A DNA stretch of 25,577 nt from a virus: IMG/VR virus record IMGVR_UViG_3300017753_000087, positions 1-25,577 of that record. One strand, 5' to 3'. Shown in pieces: positions 24,774 through 25,577 of this stretch (position 1 is the first letter of the stretch; every line of letters starts with the position of its first letter). The notes beneath the pieces were generated by a model, which saw only the letters and a program-made list of their open reading frames with translations, ran no database searches and had not been told where the DNA came from. A program made the translations under genes and the position numbers.

Positions 24774-25577
24774 ATGCAATTAAAAACACCATATGACTAT
24801 GCAGTTAAAGCAAGAAAGATGGGTAAGAAGACAATTTCTTACTCTCAGATAAGCAAATATACAAATTGCCCTCTTTCTTGGAAACTTGATAAGATAGATA
24901 AACATCAAAGATTTGAGCCAAATATGTTTTTAGTATTTGGAACAGCATTTCACGAAACTTTTCAATTATACTTAGATACAATGTATAACGAAACAGCAAC
25001 AGCGGCCGATAAATTAGACTTAAATAATATATTAAAAGATAAAATGTCAAAAGATTATTCTGAAAGAGTTGCTGAATTAGATGGCCAACACTTTAGTAAC
25101 CCAGAAGAAATGCAAGATTTTTATTCTGACGGTATTGCAATATTAGACTGGTTTAAAAAGAGAAGAGGCCAATATTTTTCAAAAAAGTATACTGAATTGG
25201 TTGGTATTGAGATGCCAATATTTAGTGAAGTAGAATATAATGATAAAGTAATGTTTATGGGCTTTATGGACTTAGTAATGAAAGAACATGACACCATAAA
25301 AATTATAGATATTAAAACTTCATTCATGGGTTGGAAAGATAAAAAGAAAAAGAAAGAAGGAAACCAACTTAGACTATATAAAAAATATTTTTCAGAACAG
25401 TATGGCACAGATATTAAAAACATAGATGTAGAATATTTTATTGTTAAAAGAAAATTATATGAAAACTGTGATTTTCCACAAAAAAGAATACAAAAATATA
25501 ATCCTTCTTCAGGAAAACCATCAATAAATAAAGTTGACAAATTACTAAAAGAGTTTGTAGAACACGTGTTTAATAAA
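24774..25577 (+). CDS. PD-(D/E)XK nuclease, RecB/Cas4-like (3' end outside window)
   Basis: The frame is open from the ATG to the window edge, 268 codons with no stop, so the C-terminus is missing. Features of the RecB/Cas4-type PD-(D/E)XK family: an N-terminal SYSQISKYTNCPLSWKL motif (22-38), GTAFHETFQ (His60), the catalytic GFMDLVM (Asp166) and IIDIKTS (Asp179, Lys181), and QLRLYKKYF (the QxxxY motif, 198-202). It should be a metal-dependent DNA nuclease used in recombination or DNA processing. Only one Cys (Cys32) is seen in this part, so there is no sign yet of a Cas4-type iron-sulfur cluster. Leader AATTAAACTAT without a Shine-Dalgarno, after a promoter-like element. Confidence 0.88.
   Translation, partial: MQLKTPYDYAVKARKMGKKTISYSQISKYTNCPLSWKLDKIDKHQRFEPNMFLVFGTAFHETFQLYLDTMYNETATAADKLDLNNILKDKMSKDYSERVAELDGQHFSNPEEMQDFYSDGIAILDWFKKRRGQYFSKKYTELVGIEMPIFSEVEYNDKVMFMGFMDLVMKEHDTIKIIDIKTSFMGWKDKKKKKEGNQLRLYKKYFSEQYGTDIKNIDVEYFIVKRKLYENCDFPQKRIQKYNPSSGKPSINKVDKLLKEFVEHVFNK

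Noticed and set aside
25121-25540. A 139-codon minus-strand frame near the window end
   Set aside because: It lies antisense to the PD-(D/E)XK nuclease, whose catalytic motifs are clear on the + strand.

Overview
The window is a 25.6 kb piece of a strongly AT-rich phage genome. All genes are on the + strand, packed with small gaps or overlaps. It carries a T4-type (myovirus) replication core: gp32-like ssDNA-binding protein, UvsX recombinase, FEN/RNase H-type 5' exonuclease, gp41-like helicase and gp43-like family B polymerase. No integrase, transposase, tRNA gene or CRISPR array was found. The host is most likely a marine Bacteroidetes/Flavobacteriia bacterium. This is an inference from the AT-richness, A-rich Shine-Dalgarno-poor leaders (AATTAAA...ATG), a DUF5522-type protein of a family common in Flavobacteriia, and Bacteroidetes-style Ig-like/adhesin sequence in the giant structural gene.

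Layout. 1-3.6 kb: small membrane protein, UV-damage endonuclease, gp32-like protein, UvsX. 3.55-3.77 kb: a non-coding gap rich in inverted repeats. 3.8-6.2 kb: exonuclease and helicase, closed by a clear terminator. 6.2-8.4 kb: adenosylcobalamin-dependent ribonucleotide reductase and two tiny metal-binding proteins. 8.5-13.0 kb: one 1499-residue adhesin/tail-fibre-like protein. 13.0-16.6 kb: degenerate flavoprotein-like protein, thymidylate-synthase-fold enzyme, DUF6378-like protein, dUTPase, SGNH-like protein. 16.7-19.75 kb: a tight operon of myo-inositol-phosphate synthase, HAD phosphatase and an alpha-glutamyl/putrescinyl-thymine pyrophosphorylase (aGPT-Pplase / HMUDK_hel)-like protein. 19.8-22.3 kb: DNA polymerase. 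22.3-24.7 kb: complete GroES-GroEL, a zinc-ribbon protein and a MazG-like protein. 24.8 kb to the end: a PD-(D/E)XK nuclease cut by the window edge.

How the genes fit together. Ribonucleotide reductase, dUTPase and the MazG/DUF6378-like proteins shape the dNTP pool for gp43/gp41/gp32 replication. UvsX, the 5' exonuclease, UvdE and the PD-(D/E)XK nuclease do recombination and repair.

The most interesting region is 13.97-19.75 kb. The thymidylate-synthase-fold enzyme has Asp (D175) where thymidylate synthase has its dUMP-selecting Asn. This is the known signature of dCMP-specific enzymes such as T4 dCMP hydroxymethylase. About 3.5 kb downstream, a protein resembling the enzymes that decorate 5-hydroxymethyl pyrimidines in phage DNA is co-transcribed with an inositol-phosphate synthase and a phosphatase. 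I propose a candidate cytosine-hypermodification system, possibly using inositol or a derivative. This is an inference and needs direct nucleoside analysis.

Transcription appears to be organised by a repeated promoter-like element: GTTAATAAC, then TTmAC, then TTTTTTTAT, 14 nt, then TTATATTACC, then an AATTAAA leader. It occurs in full or partial form before most gene blocks.
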